Positions 11,819 to 20,554 are shown, counted from the first letter of the stretch. The stretch is DNA of 64,000 nt from Aeromicrobium sp. Leaf245 (GCF_942548115.1 NZ_OW824151.1:744001-808000), one strand, 5' to 3'. A program made the numbers and translations. Notes: a model not told the origin generated them from the letters alone.

Positions 11819-11875
11819 GCTCCCAGCCTAGGTGCGTGGCCGAACGGCGCTCGCCCGCGGTGAGAGGATGTGGTC

Positions 11876-12337
11876 ATGTCAGCCCTGAAGGACCGCCTCC
11901 GTTCCGATCTCACCGCGTCGATGAAGGCCCGCGACGCCCTGCGCTCGAGCACGCTGCGCATGGTCCTCACCGCCGTGACCAACGCGGAGGTGGCCGGCAA
12001 GGAGGCCCGCGAGCTGACGGACGACGACGTGCTGACCGTGCTCACGTCGGAGGCCAAGAAGCGTCGCGAGGCCGCCGAGGCCTTCGAGGCGGGCAACCGT
12101 CCCGAGCTGGCCCAGAAGGAGCGCGACGAGGCCGCCGTCCTGGCCGAGTACCTGCCCGAGCAGCTGTCGGCCGACGAGGTCCGCGCGCTCGTCACGTCGA
12201 CCATCGAGCAGCTCGGCGTGGCCGGCGACGGCATGAAGGCCATGGGCCGGGTCATGGGCGCGCTGCAGCCGCAGGTCAAGGGTCGCGCCGACGGCGGCGT
12301 GGTGGCCGCCGAGGTCAAGAAGGCGCTCGGCGCTTGA
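11876..12337 (+). CDS. GatB/YqeY-domain protein
   Basis: 153 residues, the full length of the stand-alone YqeY family. The opening MSALKDRLRSDLTASMKARD, EKRREAAEAFEAGNRPELAQKE-type middle and YLPEQLSADEVRALV segment are typical. In GatB this domain helps recognise tRNA during amidation; the role of the free protein is not settled. The ATG at 11876 is preferred to a GTG at 11870 because GAGAGGA is spaced 7 bases from it. It ends near a long imperfect inverted repeat. Confidence 0.9.
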   Translation: MSALKDRLRSDLTASMKARDALRSSTLRMVLTAVTNAEVAGKEARELTDDDVLTVLTSEAKKRREAAEAFEAGNRPELAQKERDEAAVLAEYLPEQLSADEVRALVTSTIEQLGVAGDGMKAMGRVMGALQPQVKGRADGGVVAAEVKKALGA

Positions 12338-12371
12338 GGGAGGGCGCCGGGCCGGCGCGGTGCCGGCACGG

Positions 12372-12459
12372 CGGGAGGTAGGTGGCGCGCGTCGCCGGCG
12401 GTTCGGACGCAGGTGGCACGCAGGCACCGGCTCGGTATCCGCGCGCGCCCTACCTCCCG
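12372..12459. repeat. long imperfect inverted repeat between convergent genes
   Basis: CGGGAGGTAGG at 12372-12382 pairs perfectly with 12449-12459, and adjacent GCGCGCG tracts extend the arms. The loop of about 66 bases is GC-rich. It sits between convergent yqeY and the PBP gene and may end transcription on both sides. Confidence 0.6.
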
Positions 12460-12523
12460 ACGCGTGAGAGCGCGACCCTCCTACCGCCCGCGCGGGTCAC
12501 CGCCCATGTGCCGGGTCCCGCGA

Positions 12524-12540
12524 CGAGCAACCCCTGCTCG
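12524..12540 (-). terminator. short hairpin after the PBP gene
   Basis: CGAGCA (12524-12529) and TGCTCG (12535-12540) form a 6-bp stem with a 5-base loop, 8 bases beyond the PBP stop codon on the minus strand. Confidence 0.45.
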
Positions 12541-12547
12541 CTGCTGG

Positions 12548-14761
12548 TCAGTCGCGGTCGCCGTTCCCGTTGCCGTTCCCGTTGCCGCGGGGTGCGGGCT
12601 GCTGCTCGGTGTCGCGCCGCGTGGTCGTCGGGGCGTCGGCGCGGTCGTCGTCGTTGCTGCCGCCCGTGCTCCGCGCGGCCTGGCGCCGCGGCGGCGGGTC
12701 GAAGCGCTCGGGGCTCAGGTAGTCCTGAATCGTCCCCATGGCGTCCTTCCACATCGGACCAGACAGCGAGGAGCCGCCGGCCTGGGAGAAGCTCACGGGC
12801 GCGCCCTTGAGCGTGACGCCGACGAGGCTCGCCGGGTTGTCCTTGCTGTTGACGCCCGCGATCATCGACGCGGCGGCCAGCTCGGGCGTGTAGCCGACGT
12901 ACCAGACGGCCTGGCTGCTGTTCGTGGTGCCGGTCTTGGCCGCGGAGTCGATGCCGAGCCCGGTGCCGTTCTGGAAGCCGAAGCCGCCGGGCTGCTGGAG
13001 GCCTCGCAGGATGTCGTTGACCTGGGCTGCGACGTCCTTGCTCATGACCCGCTCGCACTGCTCGGGGTACTTCTTGAGCGACTCGCCGTTGGCGTCGAGG
13101 ACCTCGTTGACCGGGCGCGGGGCGCAGTACTCGCCACCCGACGCAGCCGCGGCGTAGGCGGCGGCCATGTCGAGGGTGCTGACCGACGTGACACCGAGGG
13201 TGAAGGACGGGACCTGGTTCGTCTCCGGCACCGTGATGCCCATCGACTCGGCCGCCTTGACCGTGTTGCAGAGGCCGGCGTCCTTCTCGAGCTGGGCGAA
13301 GTAGGTGTTCACCGACCGCCGGAGTCCCGTGACCATGTTGAAGGTGCCGGAGCCGGTGGAGTTCTTGACGTCCCACGTTCCGGTGCCGCGTCCCTCGCAG
13401 TCGTAGTAGGTCCCGGTGGGGATCTTCATCGTCTGGGGCGACCGGTACGACTTGGACGGAGGGATGCCGTCCTTCAGGGCCGCGATCGCGGTGAAGTACT
13501 TGAACGTCGAGCCGGCCTGGAAGCCGCCGGACTGGCCGTACTTGGCCGGCACGGAGAAGTTGAGGTAGGTCTGCCCGGCCTTCTTGTCGCGGCCCATCGG
13601 CTTGGACTGCGCGATGCCGCGCACGTTGCCGGTGCCGGGCTCGACGAGCGCGAGGGAGCCGATGGCCTTGTCCTTCGCGCCGACGCGGTTCTTGACGGCC
13701 TTGTTGATGGCCTTCTGCATGCGCACGTCGATGTTGGACTTGATGGTGAGCCCGCCGCGCTCGAGACGTGCCTGACGCTCCTGGACGGTGGCGCCGAGCG
13801 CCTCCTCGTCGAGCAGGTACTGGCGGATGTAGTCGCAGGAGAACGCGGCGACGGACTCCACGCAGCCGTTCGGGAAGCGCGTGAGCTTGAGGTCGAGCGG
13901 CGAGGCGATCAGCTCGTCGGCCTGGGACTGGGTGATCTTGCCCTGGGTGGCGAGGACCTGCAGCACGGTGTTGCGTCGCTGGAGGGCGCGCTCGGGGTAG
14001 ACCCGCGGGTTGAACTCCTCGGGGTTCTTCACGAGGCCCGCGAGCGTGGCGGCCTGCTTGACCGTCAGCTGGTCGGGGGAGACCGAGAAGTAGTGGTACG
14101 CGGCGGCGTTGATGCCGTAGGCGCTGTCACCGAAGTACGCGATGTTCAGGTAGCGCTCGAGGATCTCCTTCTTGGTGTGGGACTCCTCGTAGTTGATCGC
14201 CAGCTTCAGCTCGCGCACCTTGCGGGCCGTGGACTTGGCGGTGGCCGCGCGGATCTGCTCCTTCGTGGTCGCCTGCTGCACCAGCGTCAGCTTGACCAGC
14301 TGCTGGGTGATCGTCGATCCGCCCTGGGTCTGGCCGTCCGACGCGTTGTTGACCAGGGCGCGCAGCGTGCCCTTGAGGTCGAGGGCGCCGTGCTCGTAGA
14401 ACCGGTTGTCCTCGATGGAGATGATCGCGTTCTGCATCGTGCCCGCGATCTGGTCGAGCGGGACGTCCTGGCGGTTCTCCTCGTAGAAGTACGCCAGGAG
14501 GGTGCCGTCGGACGCGTAGAGGCGGGTGGTCTGCGGGTTGGGCACGTCGTCGAGCTCCAGTGGCAGCTCGACCACGTCGCGCGTGACGTCGTTGGCGGTG
14601 GCCGCCACGAACGCCGTGCCCGGGATGACCACGGCGGCCACGAGGACGCCCGCCGCGACGGCGAGCACGATCATGGTCCCCACGAGCGAGGCGCGGCTCG
14701 AGGTGGGGGGCGGCGTCTGGGCGATCCGCCGGACGTTGTCGGTGAGGTCGTCCCAAGGCAT
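12548..14761 (-). CDS. ponA2: bifunctional class A penicillin-binding protein (PonA2-like)
   Basis: Membrane-anchored peptidoglycan glycosyltransferase and DD-transpeptidase, 737 residues. A transmembrane helix spans about residues 25-50. The glycosyltransferase domain has EDNRFYEHGALD and QGGSTITQQLVK. The transpeptidase domain has all three motifs: SxxK as GSTFKYF, SxN as RSVNTYF, and KTGTTN. The tail is Gly/Asn-rich (GNGNGNGNGD). The ATG at 14761 is chosen because upstream in-frame sequence overlaps the divergent whiB promoter. Adjacency to whiB4 and two ArsA-like ATPases matches the Rv3679-Rv3682 (ponA2) block of M. tuberculosis. Confidence 0.92.
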   Translation of the reverse strand: MPWDDLTDNVRRIAQTPPPTSSRASLVGTMIVLAVAAGVLVAAVVIPGTAFVAATANDVTRDVVELPLELDDVPNPQTTRLYASDGTLLAYFYEENRQDVPLDQIAGTMQNAIISIEDNRFYEHGALDLKGTLRALVNNASDGQTQGGSTITQQLVKLTLVQQATTKEQIRAATAKSTARKVRELKLAINYEESHTKKEILERYLNIAYFGDSAYGINAAAYHYFSVSPDQLTVKQAATLAGLVKNPEEFNPRVYPERALQRRNTVLQVLATQGKITQSQADELIASPLDLKLTRFPNGCVESVAAFSCDYIRQYLLDEEALGATVQERQARLERGGLTIKSNIDVRMQKAINKAVKNRVGAKDKAIGSLALVEPGTGNVRGIAQSKPMGRDKKAGQTYLNFSVPAKYGQSGGFQAGSTFKYFTAIAALKDGIPPSKSYRSPQTMKIPTGTYYDCEGRGTGTWDVKNSTGSGTFNMVTGLRRSVNTYFAQLEKDAGLCNTVKAAESMGITVPETNQVPSFTLGVTSVSTLDMAAAYAAAASGGEYCAPRPVNEVLDANGESLKKYPEQCERVMSKDVAAQVNDILRGLQQPGGFGFQNGTGLGIDSAAKTGTTNSSQAVWYVGYTPELAAASMIAGVNSKDNPASLVGVTLKGAPVSFSQAGGSSLSGPMWKDAMGTIQDYLSPERFDPPPRRQAARSTGGSNDDDRADAPTTTRRDTEQQPAPRGNGNGNGNGDRD

Positions 14762-14851
14762 GTGGCCCAGGATACGGAACGTTCCTGAGGATCGCGGGAC
14801 GCGACGTCGAGGGCGCCGTGGTCCCGGAAGGTCCTGGATTCGACAGGACCA

Positions 14852-14959
14852 TAGTCCCTTAGGACTACTCATAGTTGGGCACGATGGGGTCTGCCACCCG
14901 AACCTGAACGCTCTTAGCGTTCTCTTTGTTAGAGAAACCTTGTCGGCCTCGGGGCCGAC
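14852..14959 (+). promoter_or_regulatory. whiB4 upstream region: palindrome and three consecutive leader hairpins
   Basis: TAGTCC/GGACTA (14852-14857/14862-14867) forms a perfect palindrome with a 4-base loop. Three stems follow: GAACGCT/AGCGTTC (14906-14912/14916-14922), TTCTCT/AGAGAA (14920-14925/14931-14936) and GTCGGCC/GGCCGAC (14942-14948/14953-14959). The first two share TTC and cannot both form completely. The ribosome site GGGAGGT (14964-14970) follows directly. The alternatives could be operator DNA or RNA switches; the sequence alone does not decide. Confidence 0.55.
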
Positions 14960-14978
14960 TCTCGGGAGGTTGATCACC

Positions 14979-15239
14979 ATGGGGTGGAACCAGAACTGGG
15001 CCGGCCAGGCCGCGTGCCGTGGCAAGTCCGACGCACTGTTCGTCAAGGGCGCTGAGCAGAACCGCGCCAAGCAGGTCTGCGGCGGTTGCTCCGTCCGGGC
15101 CGAGTGCCTCGCGGAGGCGCTCGACAACCGGATCGAGTGGGGCGTCTGGGGCGGCATGACCGAGCGCGAGCGTCGTGCGCTGCTGCGTCGTCGGCCGAAC
15201 GTGGCCACGTGGCGCAGCATCCTGCAGCAGACCGCCTGA
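14979..15239 (+). CDS. whiB4: WhiB-family Fe-S regulator, WhiB4/WblA type
   Basis: Small actinobacterial regulator carrying a redox- and NO-sensitive [4Fe-4S] cluster. 86 residues. Four cluster cysteines are at 13, 34, 37 and 43 (CGGCSVRAEC), then the family GVWGG turn (GVWGGMTERERRALLRRRP) and a basic tail that binds DNA. GGGAGGT precedes the ATG by 8 bases. Placement between a PonA-type PBP and two ArsA-like ATPases is the same as M. tuberculosis whiB4 and Streptomyces wblA, which supports orthology. The leader is unusually structured. Confidence 0.93.
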   Translation: MGWNQNWAGQAACRGKSDALFVKGAEQNRAKQVCGGCSVRAECLAEALDNRIEWGVWGGMTERERRALLRRRPNVATWRSILQQTA

Positions 15240-15309
15240 GCACGGCCGTCTGAGCAGTACCGTCAGCTCGTAGCCGTCCGGCGTCCGAGCCTCGGCCCGG
15301 ACGGGTGCG

Positions 15310-16539
15310 TCACCGCCCGGCGATGAGCTCGCCGATGCGTCGCAGGCCGTCGAGGTCGTGCACGTCGGTGGGGAGCGCGGCCACGGGCACCGTGGGCACC
15401 CTCGGGTGGCTGCCGGTGAACCGACGCTGCACCTTCTCCTCGCGCGCTGCGACCCGCTCGCGGTCGGCGTGCACGTCGAGCAGCTCGGCCACGGCCTCGT
15501 CGTAGGCGCCGGTCCCGGACTCGCGGAGTCGACCGGCCCCGCTCTCGGCGTCGGCCGCGGTCAGGCCGCCGGGCGCGCGCTCGTGCACCCGGTTGACGAC
15601 CAGCCCGGCCAGCGGCATGTCCTCCTGGGCGAGCCGCTCCACGAAGTAGGCCGCCTCGCGCATCGCGTCCGGCTCGGGTGCGGCGACGACGAGGAACGCC
15701 GTGCCGTCGGCCTGCAGGAGCGAGTAGGTGGCCTCGGCGCGCTGGCGGAAGCCGCCGAACAGGGTGTCGAAGGCGGCCACGAACGTCTGCACGTCCGTGA
15801 GCACCTGGGCGCCGAGCACCTTGTTCAACGCGCTCGTGACGATGCCGAAGCCCGCGCTCAGCAGTCGTGCCGGACCCTTGGCGGGCGCGAGCAGCAGCTT
15901 GATGAACCGTCCGTCGAGCAGGCTCGACAGTCGCTCGGGGGCGTCCAGGAAGTCCAGCGCCGACCGCGAGGGGGGCGTGTCGACGACGATCAGGTCCCAG
16001 TCGGGCACCTCGGGATCGTCGCTCGCCGCTGCGTGCAGCTGGCCGAGCTTCTCCATGGCCATGTACTCCTGCGTGCCCGCGAACGAGCTCGACAGCGCCA
16101 CGTAGAACGGGTTGGTCAGGATCTGCTGCGCCTTCTCGGCGGTGGCGTGCGCCTCCACGACCTCGTCGAAGGTCCGCTTCATGTCGAGCATCATGGCGTC
16201 GAGCGAGCCACCGGCCGACGTGTCGACGTCGGCGACGGGGCGTGGGGTGTTGTCGAGCTCGGTGAGCCCCATCGCCTGCGCGAGCCGCCGGGCGGGATCG
16301 ATCGTCAGCACGCACACCCGTCGGCCCTGCTCGGCCGCGCGCAGCGCGAGCGCCGCCGACGTGGTGGTCTTGCCCACGCCGCCGGACCCGCAGCAGACGA
16401 TGATCTGGACGGTGCGGTCCGCCAGCATCGCGTCGACGTCGACGCGGCCCGCCGCCGACCCGGGGAGGCCGCGGGCCGGCTGACGCGAGCGACGCTTCGC
16501 TGCGCCGCCCTTGGCGGTGGAGGAGGAGCGCCCGCTCAT
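15310..16539 (-). CDS. ArsA-like ATPase, second subunit (Rv3680-type)
   Basis: Cytosolic P-loop ATPase of the ArsA/GET3 (SIMIBI) class, 409 residues. A basic N-terminal extension (MSGRSSSTAKGGAAKRR) precedes the deviant Walker A CCGSGGVGKTTTSAALA near residue 53 and the DTPPSRSALDFLD switch motif. Its ATG overlaps the stop of the upstream ATPase gene as ATGA. The pair corresponds to M. tuberculosis Rv3679-Rv3680, annotated as anion-transporting ATPases and, in that species, linked to envelope redox and glycerol/NO tolerance. No ArsB-like partner is present, so membrane pumping is doubtful. Confidence 0.9.
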   Translation of the reverse strand: MSGRSSSTAKGGAAKRRSRQPARGLPGSAAGRVDVDAMLADRTVQIIVCCGSGGVGKTTTSAALALRAAEQGRRVCVLTIDPARRLAQAMGLTELDNTPRPVADVDTSAGGSLDAMMLDMKRTFDEVVEAHATAEKAQQILTNPFYVALSSSFAGTQEYMAMEKLGQLHAAASDDPEVPDWDLIVVDTPPSRSALDFLDAPERLSSLLDGRFIKLLLAPAKGPARLLSAGFGIVTSALNKVLGAQVLTDVQTFVAAFDTLFGGFRQRAEATYSLLQADGTAFLVVAAPEPDAMREAAYFVERLAQEDMPLAGLVVNRVHERAPGGLTAADAESGAGRLRESGTGAYDEAVAELLDVHADRERVAAREEKVQRRFTGSHPRVPTVPVAALPTDVHDLDGLRRIGELIAGR

Positions 16540-17510
16540 GCCGTGCCGCCCTTCAGGTCGATCGAGTCGTCGAGGATCCGGGCCAGCTCGAAGAGCGCGC
16601 CGTGGTCGACACCGTCGCCGAGCAGCGGAAGCTCGACGAGCGGACGCCCGCAGTCGCCGATGACCTCGCGCTGCTCCTCCTGGAGCTGCTGCCTCTCGAC
16701 GTGCGCCCGCCCCTGGGCGAGGAGCGGTCCTGCGGCGTCGCCGGGCAGGGCCGCCGACTCCAGCGCCGCCGCGGCGGCTGCGTCGTCGAGGCTCCCCGAC
16801 GCGAGCGCCTCGCGCGTGGGGGCGGTGATCAGCTCGGGGCGCACCAGGTTGAGCAGCACGTGCCCCACGGGCAGCCGGGCGCCCTGCAGCTCGGCGATGC
16901 CGTCGATCGTCTCCTGCACCGGCATCTCCTCGAGCACCGTCACGAGGTGCACGTGCGTCGACCGGGCGCGCATGAGCTGCATGATCGAGTCGGCCTGGCG
17001 CTTGATCGGCCCGACCTTGGCCAGGCCGGCCACCTCGCTGTTCACGTTGAGGAACCGGGTGATGCGGCCGGTGGGAGGTGCGTCCATGACGATCGCGTCG
17101 TAGCGGTCCGAGCCCTGCCGGCGGGCGGTCTCGTAGACCTTGCCCGTGAGCAGCACGTCGCGGACGCCGGGGGCGATGGTGGTCGCGAAGTCGATGATGC
17201 CGAACTTGTCGAGCGCCTTCCCGGCCCGGCCGAGCCGGTAGAACATCTGCAGGTACTCCAGCAGCGCGGCCTCGGGGTCGATCGCGAGCGCGTAGACCTC
17301 GCCGCCGTCGAGGCCGGACGCGATCTTGCGCTCCTCGTACGGCAGGGGCGCCACGTCGAAGAGCTGGGCGATGCCCTGGCGTCCCTCGACCTCGCACAGC
17401 AGCACGCGCCGCCCACGGCTGGCCAGGGCGGTGGCGAGGGCGGCGGCCACGGTGGTCTTGCCCGTCCCACCCTTGCCGGTGACGACGTGCAGCGGGGTCC
17501 AGACGGTCAC
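16536..17510 (-). CDS. ArsA-like ATPase, first subunit (Rv3679-type)
   Basis: 324-residue P-loop ATPase. Walker A is VTGKGGTGKTTVAAALA at residues 10-26, with the signature first lysine of deviant Walker motifs. Switch II is MDAPPTGRITRFLN near residue 150. The family is known to dimerise around nucleotide, and here two distinct subunits encoded back-to-back probably form a heterodimer. The gene lies upstream of its partner with overlapping stop and start. Both are convergent with whiB4, across a 70-base gap holding no gene. Confidence 0.9.
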   Translation of the reverse strand: MTVWTPLHVVTGKGGTGKTTVAAALATALASRGRRVLLCEVEGRQGIAQLFDVAPLPYEERKIASGLDGGEVYALAIDPEAALLEYLQMFYRLGRAGKALDKFGIIDFATTIAPGVRDVLLTGKVYETARRQGSDRYDAIVMDAPPTGRITRFLNVNSEVAGLAKVGPIKRQADSIMQLMRARSTHVHLVTVLEEMPVQETIDGIAELQGARLPVGHVLLNLVRPELITAPTREALASGSLDDAAAAAALESAALPGDAAGPLLAQGRAHVERQQLQEEQREVIGDCGRPLVELPLLGDGVDHGALFELARILDDSIDLKGGTA

Positions 17511-17556
17511 GGGACGAGCCTACCGACGTCGTCGGAGGCGGCGAGCCGAATGGATC

Positions 17557-18072
17557 TCAGCGGCGCGAGGCGGGCCGGCGTGCGGTGCCGGTGCGACCAG
17601 TGGTCGTGGAGCCGCGCTTCGTCGTCGTGCGAGGTGCGGGCCTCGCGGCGCTCCGCGTGGCCGCAGCGGCGCGGGGCTTCGGCTGCGGCTTGGCGGCGCG
17701 GGTGGTCGCCGTCCGTCCGGACGGTGGGCGCCGGGTGGAGGTCGTGGCGGTGGTGCGCTTGGTCCCCGAGCGCGCGGCGGTCGTCCGTGCCCGTGCCCGT
17801 GACGGCGGCGGCGGGCTGACGAGGTGCACGACCACGTCGCGCAGGGCCAGCACCAGGTAGACCGCGGCGGCCACCGCGAGGAACCACGCCACCGGGTTGG
17901 CCAGCAGGAAGGTCGTGTCGGTGCCGGCCGGCGTGAGCGGCGGGAGCTCGGTGAGCTCGTCGCCGGTCAGCGAGAACACCTGCAGCAGGAACGGGACGAT
18001 CTTGGCCACGCCGACGACGACGGCCGACACCACGAGGGCGCGGCCGATCCGTGTCGTGGGGAAGATCGACAT
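17557..18072 (-). CDS. small membrane protein with Arg/Thr-rich tail
   Basis: 171 residues. Two hydrophobic helices lie near residues 11-33 and 57-77. The last 85 residues are almost entirely Arg, Thr, Ala, Pro and Lys, a strongly basic disordered cytoplasmic tail that could contact nucleic acid or the inner membrane surface. The ATG at 18072 is preceded by GGAAAGG; a longer frame to 18168 lacks such a site. No family recognised. It lies 46 bases upstream of the ATPase pair on the same strand and may belong to that operon. Confidence 0.7.
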   Translation of the reverse strand: MSIFPTTRIGRALVVSAVVVGVAKIVPFLLQVFSLTGDELTELPPLTPAGTDTTFLLANPVAWFLAVAAAVYLVLALRDVVVHLVSPPPPSRARARTTAARSGTKRTTATTSTRRPPSGRTATTRAAKPQPKPRAAAATRSAARPAPRTTTKRGSTTTGRTGTARRPASRR

Positions 18073-18197
18073 GGTGTGACCTTTCCACGCGACCGGGTCT
18101 CCTGTCCTGGAAACGAGAAGGATATGCGGGCCGCCGCTCGCCCCCTCCCGAGAACGGCGCCGTCGCACCCGGACCGGTCGCGGCTAGAGTCGGGCGC

Positions 18198-18356
18198 ATG
18201 ACGCAGTGGGAGTACTTGACGGCACCGGTGCTGGTGCACGCGACCAAGCAGATCCTCGACAACTTCGGCCGGGACGGGTGGGAGCTCGTGCAGATCGTGC
18301 CGGGCATGAACCCCGAGAACCTGGTGGCCTACTTCAAGCGACCGGTCCAGTCGTGA
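18198..18356 (+). CDS. DUF4177-family small protein
   Basis: Only 52 residues, MTQWEYLTAPV to YFKRPVQS. The WEY opening and the NFGRDGWELVQIVPG core are the hallmark of DUF4177, a small domain of unknown function. TAGAGT at 18185-18190 ends seven bases before the ATG and no Shine-Dalgarno sequence is present, suggesting a leaderless mRNA. The stop overlaps the GTG of the RidA gene (GTGA), and the same tiny gene precedes RidA in other actinobacteria. Confidence 0.88.
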   Translation: MTQWEYLTAPVLVHATKQILDNFGRDGWELVQIVPGMNPENLVAYFKRPVQS

Positions 18357-18817
18357 GCGACGGCATCGAGCGGCGGATCGCCGACCTCGGGCTCACGCTG
18401 CCCGAGGTGGTGCCGCCGCTCGCTGCCTACGTCCCGGCGGTGCGGTCCGGGCAGCACGTGTTCACCGCCGGTCAGCTGCCGCTGGTCGACGGCGAGCTCG
18501 TCGCCAAGGGCAAGGTCGGTGGCGAGGTGTCGGCCGAGGAGGCACAGGACTGCGCGCGCCAGTGCGCCCTCAATGCGCTCGCCGCCGTGAAGTCCGTCGT
18601 CGGCTCGCTCGACGACGTCGTGCGGATCGTGAAGGTCACGGTGTTCGTGTCCAGCACGCCCGACTTCACGGGGCAGCCGGTCGTGGCCAACGGCGCGAGC
18701 GAGCTGCTCGGCGACGTGTTCGGCGAGGCCGGCGTGCACGCACGCAGCGCGGTGGGCGTGCCGGTGCTGCCGATCGACGCACCGGTGGAGGTCGAGCTCG
18801 TGGTCGAGGTCGGCTGA
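18353..18817 (+). CDS. RidA-family deaminase
   Basis: Predicted reactive enamine/imine deaminase (YjgF/YER057c/UK114 family), 154 residues, the usual length plus a short N-terminus. Seen: VRSGQHVFTAGQLPLVDG, the CALNALAAVKSVVGSLDDVVRIVKVTVFV core and ARSAVGVPVLPIDAPVEVELV at the C-terminus, where RidA carries its substrate-binding Arg. The GTG overlaps the DUF4177 stop. Orthologous to M. tuberculosis Rv3678c by context. Confidence 0.92.
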   Translation: MSDGIERRIADLGLTLPEVVPPLAAYVPAVRSGQHVFTAGQLPLVDGELVAKGKVGGEVSAEEAQDCARQCALNALAAVKSVVGSLDDVVRIVKVTVFVSSTPDFTGQPVVANGASELLGDVFGEAGVHARSAVGVPVLPIDAPVEVELVVEVG

Positions 18818-18819
18818 CC

Positions 18820-19641
18820 GTGCGGGTGCCCATGCCGGCGTCGTTCCGTGACCGCGTGGCGACGTGGGACGGCACGGCCGCGCCGACGCGCGACGCCGCG
18901 ACCATCGCGTTGCTGAGGCCCAGTGCCGGTGGTCCCGAGACCTACCTCCTGCGGCGCCAGGCGTCGATGGCCTTCGCGCCGGGCATGTACGTCTTCCCCG
19001 GCGGTGGGCTCCAGGAGTCCGACCGCGAGGTCGTCGGCTGGGCGGGGCCGACGTCGAGCCAGTGGGGCGACCGGCTGGGGTGCGACCCCGACACGGCGCG
19101 GGCGCTGGTGGTGGCCGCGGTGCGCGAGACCTTCGAGGAGTCCGGGATCCTGTTCGCCGGCACCGACGCCGGGTCGGTCGTGGCCGACACGTCCTCCCCG
19201 GAGCTGCAGAAGGCCCGGCTCGACCTCGACGCCGGCGAGCTGAGCTTCGGCGACTTCCTGGGCAGCCGAGGTCTGGTGCTCCGCTCGGACCTGCTCGGCG
19301 CGTGGGCGCACTGGATCACCCCGGCCTTCGAGCCACGTCGGTACGACACCCGGTTCTTCGTCGCGGCCGTCCCGCGGGGGCAGAGCGTGGGCACCTTGCC
19401 CGGTGAGGCCGACCGCGCGGTGTGGGCCCCGATCGCGTCGGTCCTCGAGAAGGTCAAGGCGGGGGAGGCGGCCATGCTGCCGCCGACCTGGATCACCTGC
19501 CGCGAGCTGGTGCGGGTCGACCCCGCCGGCGTCGTGGACGAGGCCGCGTCGCGCGAGATCCGGCCCATCGAGCCGAAGCTGGTGAACGTCGACGGGGAGT
19601 GGTTCCTCGACAACCCGATCGAGGAGGAGACCCATGGCTGA
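18820..19641 (+). CDS. NUDIX hydrolase
   Basis: 273 residues. The Nudix box is split: GGG at the first glycine (residue about 63) is separated by an insertion of some 40 residues from the RETFEESGILF helix, the arrangement seen in NUDT7/NUDT19-like CoA or nucleotide diphosphatases. A W/F-rich C-terminal region follows (WITPAFEPRRYDTRFF). The GTG at 18820 is chosen because GAGGT lies 9 bases upstream; an ATG at 18832 is the alternative. The stop overlaps the MBL gene by 8 bases. Confidence 0.87.
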   Translation: MRVPMPASFRDRVATWDGTAAPTRDAATIALLRPSAGGPETYLLRRQASMAFAPGMYVFPGGGLQESDREVVGWAGPTSSQWGDRLGCDPDTARALVVAAVRETFEESGILFAGTDAGSVVADTSSPELQKARLDLDAGELSFGDFLGSRGLVLRSDLLGAWAHWITPAFEPRRYDTRFFVAAVPRGQSVGTLPGEADRAVWAPIASVLEKVKAGEAAMLPPTWITCRELVRVDPAGVVDEAASREIRPIEPKLVNVDGEWFLDNPIEEETHG

Positions 19642-20404
19642 CGCTGTGACGGTGACCGAGCGTGCGTCGGTCGTGCGGGCCGACAACCCGGGCATCATGA
19701 CGCTCGAGGGCACCAACACGTGGATCCTGCGGGAGCCCGGCGCCGCCCGGTCGGTCGTCGTCGACCCCGGCCCCGACGACGCGGCCCACCTCGACGCCGT
19801 GCTCGAGGTCGCCGGCGAGGTGGCCCTCGTCCTGTACACGCACCACCACGGCGACCACACCGATGCCTTCGCCACGTTCGGCGAGCGGACCGGGGCGCCG
19901 GCGCGTGCGGTGTCCGAGCGGTTCTGCTCGGACGCGCCGCCCCTCGTCGACGGCGAGGAGATCGACGTCGACGGCCTGCGCCTGGAGGTGGTGCCGACGC
20001 CGGGCCACACCCGCGACTCCGCCTGCCTGCGCCTGCTCGACGAGCCGTCGGTGCTCACCGGTGACACGGTCCTGGGGCGCGGCACCACCGTGGTGGCCCA
20101 CCCCGACGGCGCCCTCGGGCCCTACCTCGACTCCCTCGCCAAGCTGCGCCAGCTGGTCGAGGAGGGCACCGCCGGTCGCCTCCTGCCCGGCCACGGACCT
20201 GTCGTGGACGACGCCGCCGCGGTGCTCGACCAGTACGTCGACCACCGGCAGGAACGCCTGGACCAGGTGCGCGCCGCGGTCGAGGCCGGTCGCACGACCC
20301 CGCGCGCCGTCGTCGAGCACGTCTACGCCGACGTCGACCCCGTCCTGTGGGACGCCGCCGAGCTCAGCGTCCGCGCCCAGCTGGAGTACCTGCAGGAGGC
20401 CTGA
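19634..20404 (+). CDS. metallo-beta-lactamase-fold hydrolase (LACTB2/Rv3677c-like)
   Basis: 256 residues. The metal site motif is THHHGDHTDAF near residue 75, with further ligands in PTPGHTRDSACL, LTGDTVLG and LPGHGPVVDD. The LEGTNTWIL opening marks the LACTB2 subgroup, members of which act as nucleases or thioesterases. Last gene of a tight four-gene operon (DUF4177, RidA, NUDIX, MBL). Context equals Rv3677c, though the crp and nth genes usually nearby are absent here. Confidence 0.9.
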   Translation: MADAVTVTERASVVRADNPGIMTLEGTNTWILREPGAARSVVVDPGPDDAAHLDAVLEVAGEVALVLYTHHHGDHTDAFATFGERTGAPARAVSERFCSDAPPLVDGEEIDVDGLRLEVVPTPGHTRDSACLRLLDEPSVLTGDTVLGRGTTVVAHPDGALGPYLDSLAKLRQLVEEGTAGRLLPGHGPVVDDAAAVLDQYVDHRQERLDQVRAAVEAGRTTPRAVVEHVYADVDPVLWDAAELSVRAQLEYLQEA

Positions 20405-20413
20405 CCCGTCCCT

Positions 20414-20475
20414 CCGTCTCGGACACTTCCGGGTGACTCAGCAGGTCGCGAACGCCCCGCACGTGTCCGGGACGG
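20414..20475. repeat. intergenic inverted repeat with CGGACAC/GTGTCCG arms
   Basis: CCGTCTCGGACAC (20414-20426) pairs with GTGTCCGGGACGG (20463-20475) with one G-T mismatch, enclosing 36 bases. The arm and the adjacent TTCCGGG resemble the hairpins at 31.3 and 41.1 kb. It lies between the convergent MBL and typA genes, just before a separate perfect terminator. Confidence 0.7.
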
Positions 20476-20502
20476 GAGCACGTCGTCGGCCGGGGAGGCA
20501 TG

Positions 20503-20540
20503 CGAACGGGGCACCTCCCGGGTGGGAGGTGCCCCGTTCG
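20503..20540 (-). terminator. typA terminator (17-bp perfect stem)
   Basis: CGAACGGGGCACCTCCC at 20503-20519 pairs perfectly with 20524-20540 over a GGGT loop, 14 bases after the typA stop. Confidence 0.9.
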
Positions 20541-20554
20541 ACGGGCGAGGTGCG

